From NCBI RefSeq assembly GCF_004886325.1, contig NZ_QXFN01000002.1:124001-188000 (forward strand): a stretch of 64,000 nucleotides of DNA. The letters run 5' to 3'. Shown here in pieces: positions 8,844 through 19,008 of this stretch. A program made the position numbers and the translations under genes. Position 1 is the stretch's first letter, and each line of letters starts with the position of its first letter. The DNA comes from Cellulomonas telluris. Its GTDB lineage: Bacteria; Actinomycetota; Actinomycetes; Actinomycetales; Cellulomonadaceae. The notes beneath the pieces were generated by a model. It was not told the origin of the DNA. It was given only the letters and a program-made list of their open reading frames with translations, and did not search any database.

Positions 8844-9336
8844 GTCGTGCTCCTGGGGGCGGCGCCGGCGGTGCGGCGGGGGGGCGGGGGACACCCGAGG
8901 AGCGCGCTGCCGTCGCCCGCCCCGCGGGGGGTGTGGTGCGCACGGGACGAGCCGGGGCTCGGCGGCGGCCGCGAGGGGCGACCGGCCGCGGGTACGGCCG
9001 AGCGTGCGCGGTCAGCGACACATTCGGCGGGACATGTGACCGAGAGTACGTGCGCCGTCCCGAGCATCGGTACGCGCGTCTCACCCACCGAGACACGTCG
9101 GTCCGTGCGCCCCGTGGGCGGTCGGCGCCGGCGGCGCGCGCCGTCCGGACCTCACCTTCGCCTGCGGGGCTGTCGATGCGGTCGGGAGGCGCGCCGGCGC
9201 GCTCGGTGCGCGGCGCCGCGGCGGCAGTGGCGGGAGGAGGAGTCGTGAGCCCGACGGGGTCTCCGAGCCCCGTCACCCGGTCGGCCCAGAAGGTCTGTCC
9301 GGGTTCGTCCCGAACGACATCGATGTGACTTCTGGG

Positions 9337-9351
9337 ACCTGTGTGACAGGT
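9337..9351. promoter_or_regulatory. Perfect 15-base inverted repeat, candidate operator
   Basis: ACCTGTgtgACAGGT, six-base arms with a three-base centre, 25 bases upstream of the TAGCGT -10 element of the NlpC/P60 gene. The TGT-N3-ACA core and its position fit a dimeric repressor or activator site; which protein binds is unknown. Confidence 0.4.
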
Positions 9352-9375
9352 GTTCATTCCTGGGAACGACGCAGG

Positions 9376-9381
9376 TAGCGT
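9376..9381 (+). promoter_or_regulatory. -10 hexamer upstream of the NlpC/P60 gene
   Basis: TAGCGT with seven bases to the GTG at 9389, consistent with leaderless transcription and used here to choose that start over the ATG at 9350, which lies upstream of the hexamer. Confidence 0.5.
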
Positions 9382-9388
9382 CGCCGAC

Positions 9389-10939
9389 GTGCGTGACGAG
9401 CAGCAGCGGGCGACGACCCGCGCCGACCGGCCGGCGGGCCCCCGTGACGGTGCCCTCCCGACCTCCGGCGACCCCCGTGCGACGGGGGCGCGGCGACGCA
9501 CCTCCGCCTGGGTGCGGCACCGCCGCCTGCTCGCCGTGGCGCCGGTCGGCCTGCTGACCCTCGGGCTCGTCGCGCCGCCGGCCGGGGCCGCCCCGAGCGA
9601 CCGCGACGTGCGCGACGCACGCGCGGCCGTCGGGCAGGCGCAGCGCTCGGTCGCGCAGATGGAGGTGCGGCTCGCCGAGCTCGCCGCCTCCGCCGACGCC
9701 GCCGAGGTCGCCGTCCAGGGCGCCGGCGAGGACTACGCCCAGGCGCTCGCGGACGCGGACGCCGCCGAGGCCCGCGCGCAGGAGGCCGCCGCGCGGTCCG
9801 AGGAGGCCGGGGCGCAGGCCGAGGAGGCGCGGCAGCGGCTCGTCGCGGTCGCCCGGCAGCTGGCCCGCTCGGGCGGCTCGGTCGAGGCGCTCGAGGCCGT
9901 GCTGTCCGCGGACGGCTTCCAGGACGTCGCGCGCCGCTCGACCGCCCTCAACCGCGCGACCGGCAAGGCCGACGAGGCCGTCCAGGAGTTCCGGGCCGCC
10001 CTGCTGGTCGCCGAGACGATGCAGAAGCGGTCGACGCAGGCGGCCGCCGAGGCCGAGACCGCGGCGGCCGACGCCGAGGACGCGCTCGCGGCGGCCGAGG
10101 ACGCGCAGTCGGACGCGGACGCCTCCCTCGCGGCCGGCCAGGCCGAGCGTGAGAGCCTGATCGCCGCCCTCGCGGCCGCCCGCCAGACGAGCGCCGAGGT
10201 GGAGCGCGCGCGCCAGGACGCCCTGGACGCCGAGCGCCGTGCCCGTGCCGAGGCGGCCGCTCAGGCCGAGCGGCTGCGCCCGGTGACGGCACCCTCGGCA
10301 CCGGCGGGCGGCGCCCCGGCCCCGTCGCGCCCGGCGCCCGCGAACCCGGCTCCGGCGAACCCGGCTCCGGCGAACCCGGCACCCGCGAACCCGGCACCGG
10401 CGAACCCGGCTCCGGCGAACCCGGCTCCGGCCAACCCGGCGCCCGCCCCCGCCCCCGCCCCCGCGCCGGCGCCCGCCCCGGCACCGGCCCCCGCGCCCGC
10501 CCCGGCCCCGGCCCCGGCGCCCGCCCCGAGTGCTCCCTACGGCCTCGGCACCGGCACCTCCCGCGGCTCGGCCGCGGCCGGCGCGGCGGCGGTCGCGTGG
10601 GCGCAGAGCAAGATCGGCCTGCCCTACGTCTGGGGCGGCACGGGCCCGAACGGGTACGACTGCTCGGGCCTGACGTCGGGCGCGTGGCGCTCCGCGGGCG
10701 TGAACCTCAACCGCACGTCACGGGACCAGTACAAGCAGGTCCTGAAGATCTCGTACGACCAGCTGCGTCCGGGCGACCTGGTGTTCTGGGGCAGGAACCC
10801 CAACAACCCCGACTCGATCACCCACGTCGCGATCTACGCCGGCAACGGGCAGATCGTCGAGGCGTCGAAGCCGGGCGTGCCGCTGCGCCAGGTGCCGATG
10901 CGCTGGTCGGGCACGATGCCGTTCGCCGGCCGCCCCTGA
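9389..10939 (+). CDS. Secreted NlpC/P60 peptidoglycan hydrolase with coiled coil
   Basis: A 516-residue exported protein expected to cut the stem peptides of peptidoglycan (D-Glu-to-diamino-acid type bond for this family). Order: basic N-region, hydrophobic signal (LLAVAPVGLLTLGLVAPPAGA), a long Ala/Glu/Arg coiled coil (about residues 75-300), an Asn-Pro-Ala then Ala-Pro repeat linker (about 310-385), and the NlpC/P60 catalytic domain (about 400-516). Catalytic Cys425 is in GYDCSGLT and His479 in THVAIYAGNG. The coiled-coil plus NlpC/P60 layout resembles RipA-like or PcsB-like division hydrolases kept inactive until partnered. It is monocistronic and divergent from metY. Confidence 0.9.
   Translation: MRDEQQRATTRADRPAGPRDGALPTSGDPRATGARRRTSAWVRHRRLLAVAPVGLLTLGLVAPPAGAAPSDRDVRDARAAVGQAQRSVAQMEVRLAELAASADAAEVAVQGAGEDYAQALADADAAEARAQEAAARSEEAGAQAEEARQRLVAVARQLARSGGSVEALEAVLSADGFQDVARRSTALNRATGKADEAVQEFRAALLVAETMQKRSTQAAAEAETAAADAEDALAAAEDAQSDADASLAAGQAERESLIAALAAARQTSAEVERARQDALDAERRARAEAAAQAERLRPVTAPSAPAGGAPAPSRPAPANPAPANPAPANPAPANPAPANPAPANPAPANPAPAPAPAPAPAPAPAPAPAPAPAPAPAPAPSAPYGLGTGTSRGSAAAGAAAVAWAQSKIGLPYVWGGTGPNGYDCSGLTSGAWRSAGVNLNRTSRDQYKQVLKISYDQLRPGDLVFWGRNPNNPDSITHVAIYAGNGQIVEASKPGVPLRQVPMRWSGTMPFAGRP
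10328..10530 (+). repeat. Tandem Pro/Ala/Asn-coding repeat in the NlpC/P60 linker
   Basis: About seven near-identical units encoding Asn-Pro-Ala-Pro-Ala (unit like AACCCGGCTCCGGCG) followed by an (Ala-Pro)n tract. It encodes an extended wall-spanning linker. Synonymous changes between units show partial divergence; copy number is likely to vary between strains by replication slippage. Confidence 0.8.
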
Positions 10940-11102
10940 CGGGACGCCGCCCGAGGCTCGTCCCCGCCGGCCTGCCCGGACCCCGGGACGGTGCGTCGAC
11001 GAGCCGCGCGTCCGTGCCCGCCCGAGCGCCGCAGGGCGCACCGACCCGCGGTCGGTCCGCCCGCACGTCCACCTGCCGGTCGCGCGCACGCGCCCGGACG
11101 CG

Positions 11103-11143
11103 ACGACGCCCGGCACCCCTCCTGCGAGGGGGCCGGGCGTCGT
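11103..11143. terminator. Bidirectional hairpin between NlpC and ppa
   Basis: A 12-base-pair stem ACGACGCCCGGC / GCCGGGCGTCGT enclosing a second short CCCTC/GAGGG stem. It lies just past the stop of the convergent ppa gene and 164 bases after the NlpC gene. GC-rich stem without a clear T-run, as is common in high-GC actinobacteria. Confidence 0.65.
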
Positions 11144-11162
11144 GCCGCGACGGGGCGGGGCG

Positions 11163-11663
11163 TCAGTGGCCGGTGTCGTACCCCGTGTCGATGGCGCGCT
11201 GGCGCGACCGCTCGATCTCGGCCTCCGCCTCGGCGCGCCCCACCCAGTGGGCGCCCTCGACGGACTTGCCCGGCTCGAGGTCCTTGTAGACCTCGAAGAA
11301 GTGCTGGATCTCCAGACGGTGGAAGTCGGAGACGTCGTCGATGTCCTGCCGCCAGGCGGCGCGCTGGTCGCCCGTCGGGACGCACAGCACCTTGTCGTCA
11401 CCGCCGGCCTCGTCCCGCATGCGGAACATGCCGAGCGCGCGGCAGCGGATCAGGCAGCCGGGGAACGTGGGCTCCTCCAGCAGGACGAGCGCGTCGAGCG
11501 GGTCGCCGTCCTCACCGAGCGTGCCCTCGATGAAGCCGTAGTCGTCGGGGTACCGCGTCGAGGTGAAGAGCATGCGGTCCAGGCGGATGCGCCCGGTCGC
11601 GTGGTCCACCTCGTACTTGTTGCGCTGCCCCTTGGGGATCTCGATCGTGACGTCGAACTCCAC
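11163..11663 (-). CDS. ppa: Inorganic pyrophosphatase (family I)
   Basis: A 166-residue soluble enzyme hydrolysing pyrophosphate to phosphate with Mg2+. The opening [20 protein letters not shown] and the metal-binding signature around [10 protein letters not shown] identify family I. Length is typical for actinobacterial enzymes. The GTG start at 11663 is chosen because a GGAGGAAG ribosome site lies a few bases upstream; an in-frame start at 11687 would add MGTRGGST. It is divergent from dacB across about 145 bases, the same pairing found in mycobacteria (Rv3628/Rv3627c). Confidence 0.95.
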   Translation of the reverse strand: MEFDVTIEIPKGQRNKYEVDHATGRIRLDRMLFTSTRYPDDYGFIEGTLGEDGDPLDALVLLEEPTFPGCLIRCRALGMFRMRDEAGGDDKVLCVPTGDQRAAWRQDIDDVSDFHRLEIQHFFEVYKDLEPGKSVEGAHWVGRAEAEAEIERSRQRAIDTGYDTGH

Positions 11664-11809
11664 TGTGCTTCCTCCACGCGTCCCCACCCGCCGGCCCTCG
11701 GTGCGGACTCAGGTGACCTTGGGCGCGTCGTCTCCCCGGGCGCCGTTGTCTCGGACAGTAGTGTGGCGCACCGGCGGGGCGGTACCGGAAGCCCGCAGGA
11801 GCAGGACGG

Positions 11810-13228
11810 GTGACGATGACCACAGCGGCGCGCGCGGCGGGCACCGCCGTGCTGGTCCTCGTTCTCGGCGCGGGGGCGTACGCGACCGCCGACGCCTACG
11901 ACGTCGTCCCCGGCCTCGTGACGCTGGCCCCGCCCGTGCCGGACCCGTCGCCGTTCCCCACCGCGCCCGGCGCGACCGAGCCCACGCCCGTCGCCCGTGC
12001 GCTCGCCGACCTCGACCCGCAGGTGCCGCTGCCGTCGTCGGCGGCCGTGCAGGCGCTCGTCGACGGTCTCGTCGCCGACCCGCGGCTGGGCCCCTCGGTG
12101 GGCGTCGTCGTCGCGGACCAGCTGACGGGTGACGTCCTGGCGGCCCACCAGCCCGACGCGGGCCGCGTGCCGGCCTCCACGGCGAAGCTGCTCACCGGCG
12201 TCGCCGCGCTGTCCCGGCTGGACCCCGAGGCGACGCTGGCGACGCGCGTGGTCGCGCTCGAGGGCGACCGGATCGCGCTGGTCGGCGGCGGGGACGTGCT
12301 GCTCGCCGCGGGGGAGGGCGACCCCGACGCGGTGCTCGGGCACGCCGGCATGGCCGACCTCGCGCGGGCCACGGCGAGCGCCCTCACGCTGCGTGGGACG
12401 ACGACGGTGGAGCTCGTCGTCGACGACTCGCTGTTCAGCGGACCCACCGAGCACCCCGTCTGGGACCCCGACTACGTCGACATGGGCTTCACGGCGCCGA
12501 TCACCGCGCTCGCGGTGGACCTCGCGAAGCTGCGCCCCGGCGAGTACCCGCCGCGCGCGGCGGACCCGTCGCTCGCCGCGGCGGAGATCTTCGCGCAGCG
12601 CCTGGCCGAGGCGGGCGTGACGGTGCAGGGGCGGCCGTCGCGCGCCGGCTCGCCGGTCGAGGGGACCGAGCTCGCGCGCGTCGAGTCGGCCACGGTCGCG
12701 GACGTCACGCACTACTTCCTCGACACGTCCGACAACACCGTCACCGAGGTGGTGGCCCGTCTCGTGGCGGTCGACGCCGGCCTGCCCGGCAGCTTCGAGG
12801 GTGGGACGCAGGCCGTGCTGCGCGCCGTCGCCTCGCTGGGCGTCGACGTGTCCGGCGCGCGCCTGGTCGACGCGTCGGGCCTGGCGACGACGTCGTCGCT
12901 GTCGCCCGCGCTGCTCGTCGACCTCGTCCGCCTCACGACGGACCCCGCCCACCCCGCCCTGCGCGACGTCGCCACCGGCATGCCGGTCGCGGGCCTCACC
13001 GGCACGCTGCACGACCGGTTCACCGGCTCGCCGGCGCGCGGCCTGGTCCGGGCGAAGACGGGCAGCCTCCCGGCGGTGACGTCGCTGGCCGGCACGGTCC
13101 TCGACGCCCAGGGCCGCCAGCTCGCGTTCGTCGTGATGGCGGACCAGACCCCGCCCGGCGGCCAGTGGGCGCCGCGGCAGGCCGTGGACGGCTTCGTCAC
13201 CGCGCTCGCCGCCTGCGGCTGCCGCTGA
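11810..13228 (+). CDS. dacB: D-alanyl-D-alanine carboxypeptidase/endopeptidase (PBP4 class)
   Basis: A 472-residue penicillin-binding protein of the S13 family that trims or cleaves D-Ala-D-Ala crosslinks in the wall. An N-terminal hydrophobic segment (AGTAVLVLVLGAGAYATA) serves as signal or anchor. Active-site motifs are present in order: SxxK at Ser123-Lys126 (PASTAKLL), SxN as SDN in DTSDNTV, and KTG in RAKTGSLP. The stretch between the first two motifs has the inserted domain characteristic of PBP4. Start may be GTG 11810 or ATG 11816; a GCAGGAGCAGG tract precedes both. It heads the long plus-strand housekeeping run. Confidence 0.92.
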   Translation: MTMTTAARAAGTAVLVLVLGAGAYATADAYDVVPGLVTLAPPVPDPSPFPTAPGATEPTPVARALADLDPQVPLPSSAAVQALVDGLVADPRLGPSVGVVVADQLTGDVLAAHQPDAGRVPASTAKLLTGVAALSRLDPEATLATRVVALEGDRIALVGGGDVLLAAGEGDPDAVLGHAGMADLARATASALTLRGTTTVELVVDDSLFSGPTEHPVWDPDYVDMGFTAPITALAVDLAKLRPGEYPPRAADPSLAAAEIFAQRLAEAGVTVQGRPSRAGSPVEGTELARVESATVADVTHYFLDTSDNTVTEVVARLVAVDAGLPGSFEGGTQAVLRAVASLGVDVSGARLVDASGLATTSSLSPALLVDLVRLTTDPAHPALRDVATGMPVAGLTGTLHDRFTGSPARGLVRAKTGSLPAVTSLAGTVLDAQGRQLAFVVMADQTPPGGQWAPRQAVDGFVTALAACGCR

Positions 13229-13296
13229 CGTCGCCCGGGGCCGGTCCGGACCCCGTCGCCCACCCCGCCGGACCGCCGCGGGGTTACCGTGACCCG

Positions 13297-14406
13297 ATGG
13301 ACCCCGCCACCGCCGGACCCGTCGACTGGCACGCGGCCGCCCGCGTCGCCGGACGCCTCGCGGCCCCCGGGCCCGTCGCCGGCCGGGACGAGCTCACCGC
13401 GCTGGTCGCCGAGCTGCGCACCTCGGCGGCGGTCGCCGCACGGCACGTCGTGGACGCGACGGGGATGGTGCCCGCGGACGGGCGCACCGCCGACGCGCTG
13501 GCCCGCGTGCACGTGGTCGACCGGCCACGCTGGGCGCAGGCCAACGCCGAGATGTTCTCGGTCATGGCGGCACCGCTCGCGACGCGCAGCGACGGCACGC
13601 CGGTCGAGGTCCCGGACGCCGCGCGCCTGGCCGCGGCCGCGCAGGCGGGCGGCGTGCTCGCGCTGCTGGCGGGCAAGGTCCTGGGGCAGTTCGACCCGTT
13701 CACGGCGGACGCCGGGCAGCCCGGGCGGCTGCTGCTGGTGGCCCCGAACGTGCTGCAGGTCGAGCGGGCGCTCGGCGTCGACCCGCACGACTTCCGGCTC
13801 TGGGTCTCGCTGCACGAGCAGACGCACGCGCTGCAGTTCGCCGCGGCGCCGTGGCTCGCCGCGCACCTGCGGGAGCGGTCCGCGGAGCTGCTGTCCGACC
13901 TCGCCGACCTCGCGCCGCGGCCCGACGGGCGTCGCGACCGCGACGCACGGCCCGCCGGCCCGCGCCTGGAGGACCTGCTGTCCGCGCTCGTGCGGTCCCT
14001 CACGGGCCCCGAGGGGTCGGGCGGGGTGCTGCAGGTCCTGACGCCGCGGCAGCGCGTCGTGTTCGACGAGGTCAGCGCCGTCATGGCGCTGCTCGAGGGG
14101 CACGCCGACGTCATGATGGACGAGGTCGGGCCGCGGGTCGTGCCGACCGTGCGGGCGATCCGCCGCGCGTTCGAGCGCCGCCGCGACCAGGCGGCGCGCG
14201 CCGGCGGCCTCGAGCGGGCCCTGCGCCGGCTGCTGGGCCTCGACCTCAAGCTCGCGCAGTACCGCGACGGTGCGGCGTTCGTGCGCGCGGTGCGCAGCGC
14301 GGTGGGCCCGGAGGGGTTCAACGCGGTCTGGTCGGGCGCGGCGGCGCTGCCCACGCCCGCGGAGGTCGCGGACCCGGCCGCCTGGGTCCGCCGCGTGCAC
14401 GGGTGA
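13297..14406 (+). CDS. Zinc-dependent metalloprotease-like protein (DUF2342)
   Basis: A 369-residue soluble protein of the DUF2342 family (a 'coenzyme F420 biosynthesis associated' label exists for it, without a proven link). The zinc motif HEQTH is at residues 173-177, in [10 protein letters not shown], and a downstream helix with [12 protein letters not shown] probably provides the third ligand. Substrate unknown. The ATG has TACCGT six bases upstream (13285-13290), indicating a leaderless start. It overlaps the next gene, tilS, by four bases (GTGA). The dacB-DUF2342-tilS-hpt order is conserved in mycobacteria. Confidence 0.85.
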   Translation: MDPATAGPVDWHAAARVAGRLAAPGPVAGRDELTALVAELRTSAAVAARHVVDATGMVPADGRTADALARVHVVDRPRWAQANAEMFSVMAAPLATRSDGTPVEVPDAARLAAAAQAGGVLALLAGKVLGQFDPFTADAGQPGRLLLVAPNVLQVERALGVDPHDFRLWVSLHEQTHALQFAAAPWLAAHLRERSAELLSDLADLAPRPDGRRDRDARPAGPRLEDLLSALVRSLTGPEGSGGVLQVLTPRQRVVFDEVSAVMALLEGHADVMMDEVGPRVVPTVRAIRRAFERRRDQAARAGGLERALRRLLGLDLKLAQYRDGAAFVRAVRSAVGPEGFNAVWSGAAALPTPAEVADPAAWVRRVHG

Positions 14407-16088
14407 GCGGTCCGCACCCCGCCGTCGCCGCGGTGCGGACGGCCGTGCGGCGCGCGCTCGCGGACGTCCCGGCCGGGGCCGTCGTGCTCGTCGCGTGCTC
14501 GGGCGGTGCCGACTCCCTCGCGCTCGCCGCGGGCCTCGCGCACGAGGCCGGGCGCCGGGCGCGCACCGGTGCCGGGCTCGCGGCCGGCGCCGTCGTGGTG
14601 GACCACGGCCTGCAGGAGGGCTCCGACGCGTTGGCGGCCGCTGCGGCCGGCACCTGCCGGGAGCTCGGCCTCGACCCCGTGCACGTCGTGCGTGCGCACG
14701 TGACCGGTCCGGGCGGGCCGGAGGCTGCGGCGCGCGACGCACGGTACGCGGCGCTGCGGGAGGTCGCCGCGGGCACGGGCGCGGCGGCGGTGCTGCTGGG
14801 CCACACCCTCGACGACCAGGCCGAGGGCGTCCTGCTGGCGCTCGCGCGCGGGTCGGGGGAGCGCGCGCTCGCGGGCATGCGGCCGGTGCGCGGCGTGCTG
14901 CGCCGCCCGCTGCTCGGCCTGCGCCGGACCGACACGGAGGCCGCGTGCGCCGCCCAGGGCCTCACGCCCTGGCACGACCCGACCAACGGGCGGGATCCCG
15001 GCGCGACGGCCGCCGCGCCCGACCTGCCCCTGCGCAGCCGCGTGCGCCGCGACGTGCTGCCGCTGCTCGAGGAGGTCCTCGGCCCCGGCGTCGCGGCGTC
15101 GCTGGCACGCACGGCGGACGCCCTCGCGGAGTCGGCCGACGCGCTGGACGGGCTCGCGGCGGACCTGCTGGCGGACGCCCTGGTCCCGGACGCCCTGGTC
15201 CCGGACGCCCTGCTCCCGGACGGGCACGACGCCGTCGTCCTGGACGTCGCGGTGCTGGCGGGCGCCCCGACGGCGGTCCGCCGCCGCGCCCTGCACGCCG
15301 CCGCCGTCCGCGCCGGCGTGCCGGCGGGCTCCCTCGCGCGGACCCACGTGCTGGCCGTCGACGCGCTCGTCACGGACTGGCGCGGGCAGGGCGACGCGCA
15401 CCTGCCCGGCGGGCGGGTCGGCCGCCGCTCGTGTGGCAGGCTCTACCTCGGCCGGCCGGGTGCCACGGCGCCCGGGGCGGCGGCACGCGCGCGGCCGCGT
15501 GACGACGACCAGCACGACGGGTGGGAGTGGGACGTGGACGCGGCGGACATGGGCGACGACCTCGAGCGGGTGCTGCTGAGCGAGGAGCAGCTGCACACGC
15601 GGCTGGACGAGATGGCCGCGCAGATCGACGCGGACTACGCGGGCCGCGAGGTGCTGCTCGTCGGCGTCCTCAAGGGCGCGGTCATGGTCATGGCGGACCT
15701 CGCGCGGCGCCTGCACGTGCCGATGGCGATGGACTGGATGGCGGTGTCGTCCTACGGCTCGGGCACCAAGTCGTCCGGCGTCGTGCGGATCCTCAAGGAC
15801 CTCGACACGGACCTGACCGGCCGCCACGTGCTCATCGTCGAGGACATCATCGACTCGGGCCTGACGCTGAGCTGGCTGCTGTCCAACCTGCGCTCGCGCG
15901 GGCCGGCCTCGGTCGAGATCGCGACGATGCTGCGCAAGCCCGACGCCGCCAAGGTCGAGGTGCCGGTGCGCTACGTCGGCTTCGACATCGCGAACGAGTT
16001 CGTCGTGGGCTACGGCCTGGACTACGCCGAGCGGTACCGGAACCTGCCGTTCGTGGGCACGCTCGCGCCCCACGTCTACGGCGACTGA
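14403..16088 (+). CDS. tilS: tRNA(Ile)-lysidine synthase, reading in frame into Hpt
   Basis: TilS converts the wobble cytidine of the AUA-reading isoleucine tRNA to lysidine using ATP. The N-terminal PP-loop [11 protein letters not shown] and the tract [23 protein letters not shown] identify it (about residues 1-345). There is no stop codon at the end of the TilS part: the frame runs through an acidic spacer (about residues 350-380) straight into hypoxanthine phosphoribosyltransferase, giving a possible 561-residue two-domain protein. A TGA exists at about 15499 in another frame, so a single-base difference would separate them. Three tandem 15-base repeats (15174-15218) encode DALVP units in the TilS C-terminal region. 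The GTG start overlaps the previous stop. Confidence 0.85.
   Translation: MSGPHPAVAAVRTAVRRALADVPAGAVVLVACSGGADSLALAAGLAHEAGRRARTGAGLAAGAVVVDHGLQEGSDALAAAAAGTCRELGLDPVHVVRAHVTGPGGPEAAARDARYAALREVAAGTGAAAVLLGHTLDDQAEGVLLALARGSGERALAGMRPVRGVLRRPLLGLRRTDTEAACAAQGLTPWHDPTNGRDPGATAAAPDLPLRSRVRRDVLPLLEEVLGPGVAASLARTADALAESADALDGLAADLLADALVPDALVPDALLPDGHDAVVLDVAVLAGAPTAVRRRALHAAAVRAGVPAGSLARTHVLAVDALVTDWRGQGDAHLPGGRVGRRSCGRLYLGRPGATAPGAAARARPRDDDQHDGWEWDVDAADMGDDLERVLLSEEQLHTRLDEMAAQIDADYAGREVLLVGVLKGAVMVMADLARRLHVPMAMDWMAVSSYGSGTKSSGVVRILKDLDTDLTGRHVLIVEDIIDSGLTLSWLLSNLRSRGPASVEIATMLRKPDAAKVEVPVRYVGFDIANEFVVGYGLDYAERYRNLPFVGTLAPHVYGD
15174..15218 (+). repeat. Three 15-base tandem repeats inside tilS
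   Basis: Two identical copies of GACGCCCTGGTCCCG followed by one with a single change, encoding Asp-Ala-Leu-Val/Leu-Pro repeats. In-frame, so slippage would change length without breaking the gene. Confidence 0.85.
15533..16088 (+). CDS. hpt: Hypoxanthine phosphoribosyltransferase (internal start alternative)
   Basis: The C-terminal part of the tilS frame is a complete purine-salvage transferase that couples hypoxanthine or guanine to PRPP. The PRPP-binding motif is [14 protein letters not shown], the flexible-loop region has [11 protein letters not shown], and the C-terminal [20 protein letters not shown] is typical. A GTG at 15533 ([11 protein letters not shown]) would give a normal-length 184-residue stand-alone Hpt, with only a weak GGGAG-like ribosome site. 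The sequence therefore allows both a fused and a separately initiated product. ftsH follows after a hairpin. Confidence 0.88.
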
Positions 16089-16089
16089 G

Positions 16090-16142
16090 AGGGCCGGCCG
16101 CGGCCGGCCCGGACGGGGTGTGCCCTGGGCGAACACCCAGGG
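16090..16142 (+). terminator. Palindromes between hpt and ftsH
   Basis: A perfect 20-base palindrome of GGGCCGGCC / GGCCGGCCC type at 16091-16110 directly after the hpt stop, then CCCTGGG-N6-CCCAGGG at 16123-16142. The first is a likely terminator or attenuator; the second could be part of it or an operator for the ftsH promoter (TAACGT at 16162-16167). Confidence 0.5.
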
Positions 16143-16221
16143 AACGTCCAGCGCCGCCGTGTAACGTCGGGGCCCGGTGTCCCTGCGAGCGGAGGATGAG
16201 GGGCCAGCGCCCCGATCGCCC

Positions 16222-18267
<2,046 letters not shown>

Positions 18268-18268
18268 C

Positions 18269-18991
18269 GTGACCGGGCGGACGGAGGCCGACGTGACCGC
18301 GCAGGACGTGACCGGGCAGGACGTGACGGGGCAGGACGGGAGCCGGCGCGACGGGTCCGGCCAGGACCCCGACTCGGTGATCGTGCCGATCGGCGCGACG
18401 GGTCGTGGCGCCGGACTGGCGGTGGGGACGTTCGACGAGGCGCGCGCGGAGCGCGCCGTGCGCGAGCTGCTGCTCGCCGTCGGCGAGGACCCGGACCGCG
18501 AGGGCCTGCGCGAGACGCCGGGGCGCGTCGCGCGCGCCTACCGGGAGATCTTCGCGGGCCTGTACCAGGAGCCGCGGGACGTCCTGACGACGACCTTCGA
18601 CCTCGGCCACGAGGAGATGGTCCTCGTGCGCGACATCGAGGTGTACTCGACCTGCGAGCACCACCTGGTGCCGTTCCACGGGGTCGCGCACGTCGGCTAC
18701 ATCCCCGGCGAGGACGGCCGCATCACGGGGCTGTCCAAGCTGGCGCGGCTCGTCGACGTGTACGCCCGGCGCCCCCAGGTGCAGGAGCGCCTGACGTCGC
18801 AGGTCGCGGACGCCCTGGTCGACGTGCTGCAGCCGCGGGGCGTCCTCGTGGTCGTCGAGTGCGAGCACCTGTGCATGTCGATGCGCGGCGTCCGCAAGCC
18901 GGGGTCCCGGACCGTGACGTCCGCCGTGCGGGGGCAGATGCGCGACGTCGCGACGCGCGCCGAGGCGATGAGCCTCGTCGCCGGGCGCTGA
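18269..18991 (+). CDS. folE: GTP cyclohydrolase I
   Basis: A 240-residue enzyme opening the GTP ring to make dihydroneopterin triphosphate, the first step of folate synthesis. Zinc ligands and active-site residues lie in [20 protein letters not shown] and [15 protein letters not shown]. The catalytic fold begins near residue 50; the first 40 residues are a disordered Asp/Gly/Gln-rich tail that includes three DVT(A/G)Q repeats. Several GTG codons in that tail could be the true start; 18269 is chosen because it follows the ftsH stop by one base. It begins the folE-folP-folBK operon. Confidence 0.94.
   Translation: MTGRTEADVTAQDVTGQDVTGQDGSRRDGSGQDPDSVIVPIGATGRGAGLAVGTFDEARAERAVRELLLAVGEDPDREGLRETPGRVARAYREIFAGLYQEPRDVLTTTFDLGHEEMVLVRDIEVYSTCEHHLVPFHGVAHVGYIPGEDGRITGLSKLARLVDVYARRPQVQERLTSQVADALVDVLQPRGVLVVVECEHLCMSMRGVRKPGSRTVTSAVRGQMRDVATRAEAMSLVAGR
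18290..18334 (+). repeat. Three 15-base tandem repeats at the 5' end of folE
   Basis: Copies of GACGTGACCGGGCAG (one or two changes in the outer copies) encoding Asp-Val-Thr-(Ala/Gly)-Gln. Each copy contains a GTG in frame, so repeat number also sets the number of candidate start codons. Confidence 0.85.
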
Positions 18992-19008
18992 GCGCGGGCG
19001 GGGTGCCC

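Larger units (their letters stand above)
8844..9388. other. 545-base divergent intergenic region (metY / NlpC)
   Basis: No convincing gene in either orientation. It must hold the metY promoter (minus) and the promoter of the secreted hydrolase (plus). Features seen: GTTCGtccCGAAC at 9304-9316, a perfect ACCTGTgtgACAGGT at 9337-9351, a short GTCTC/GAGAC stem near 9079-9095, and TAGCGT at 9376-9381. The part near metY is plain GC-rich sequence. No riboswitch consensus (SAM-II, SAM-IV, c-di-AMP) was recognisable by eye. Confidence 0.6.

Noticed and set aside
8844-9100. Possible SAM riboswitch upstream of metY
   Set aside because: The conserved SAM-II or SAM-IV core and pseudoknot sequences could not be found in the minus-strand leader; a covariance-model search (Infernal) would settle it.
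9100-9388. Possible c-di-AMP (ydaO) riboswitch before the NlpC/P60 gene
   Set aside because: The conserved ydaO segments are absent, and the inferred leaderless start leaves no room for a leader RNA.
10328-10530. CRISPR-like array
   Set aside because: The units are contiguous, in frame and have no unique spacers; they encode a protein linker.
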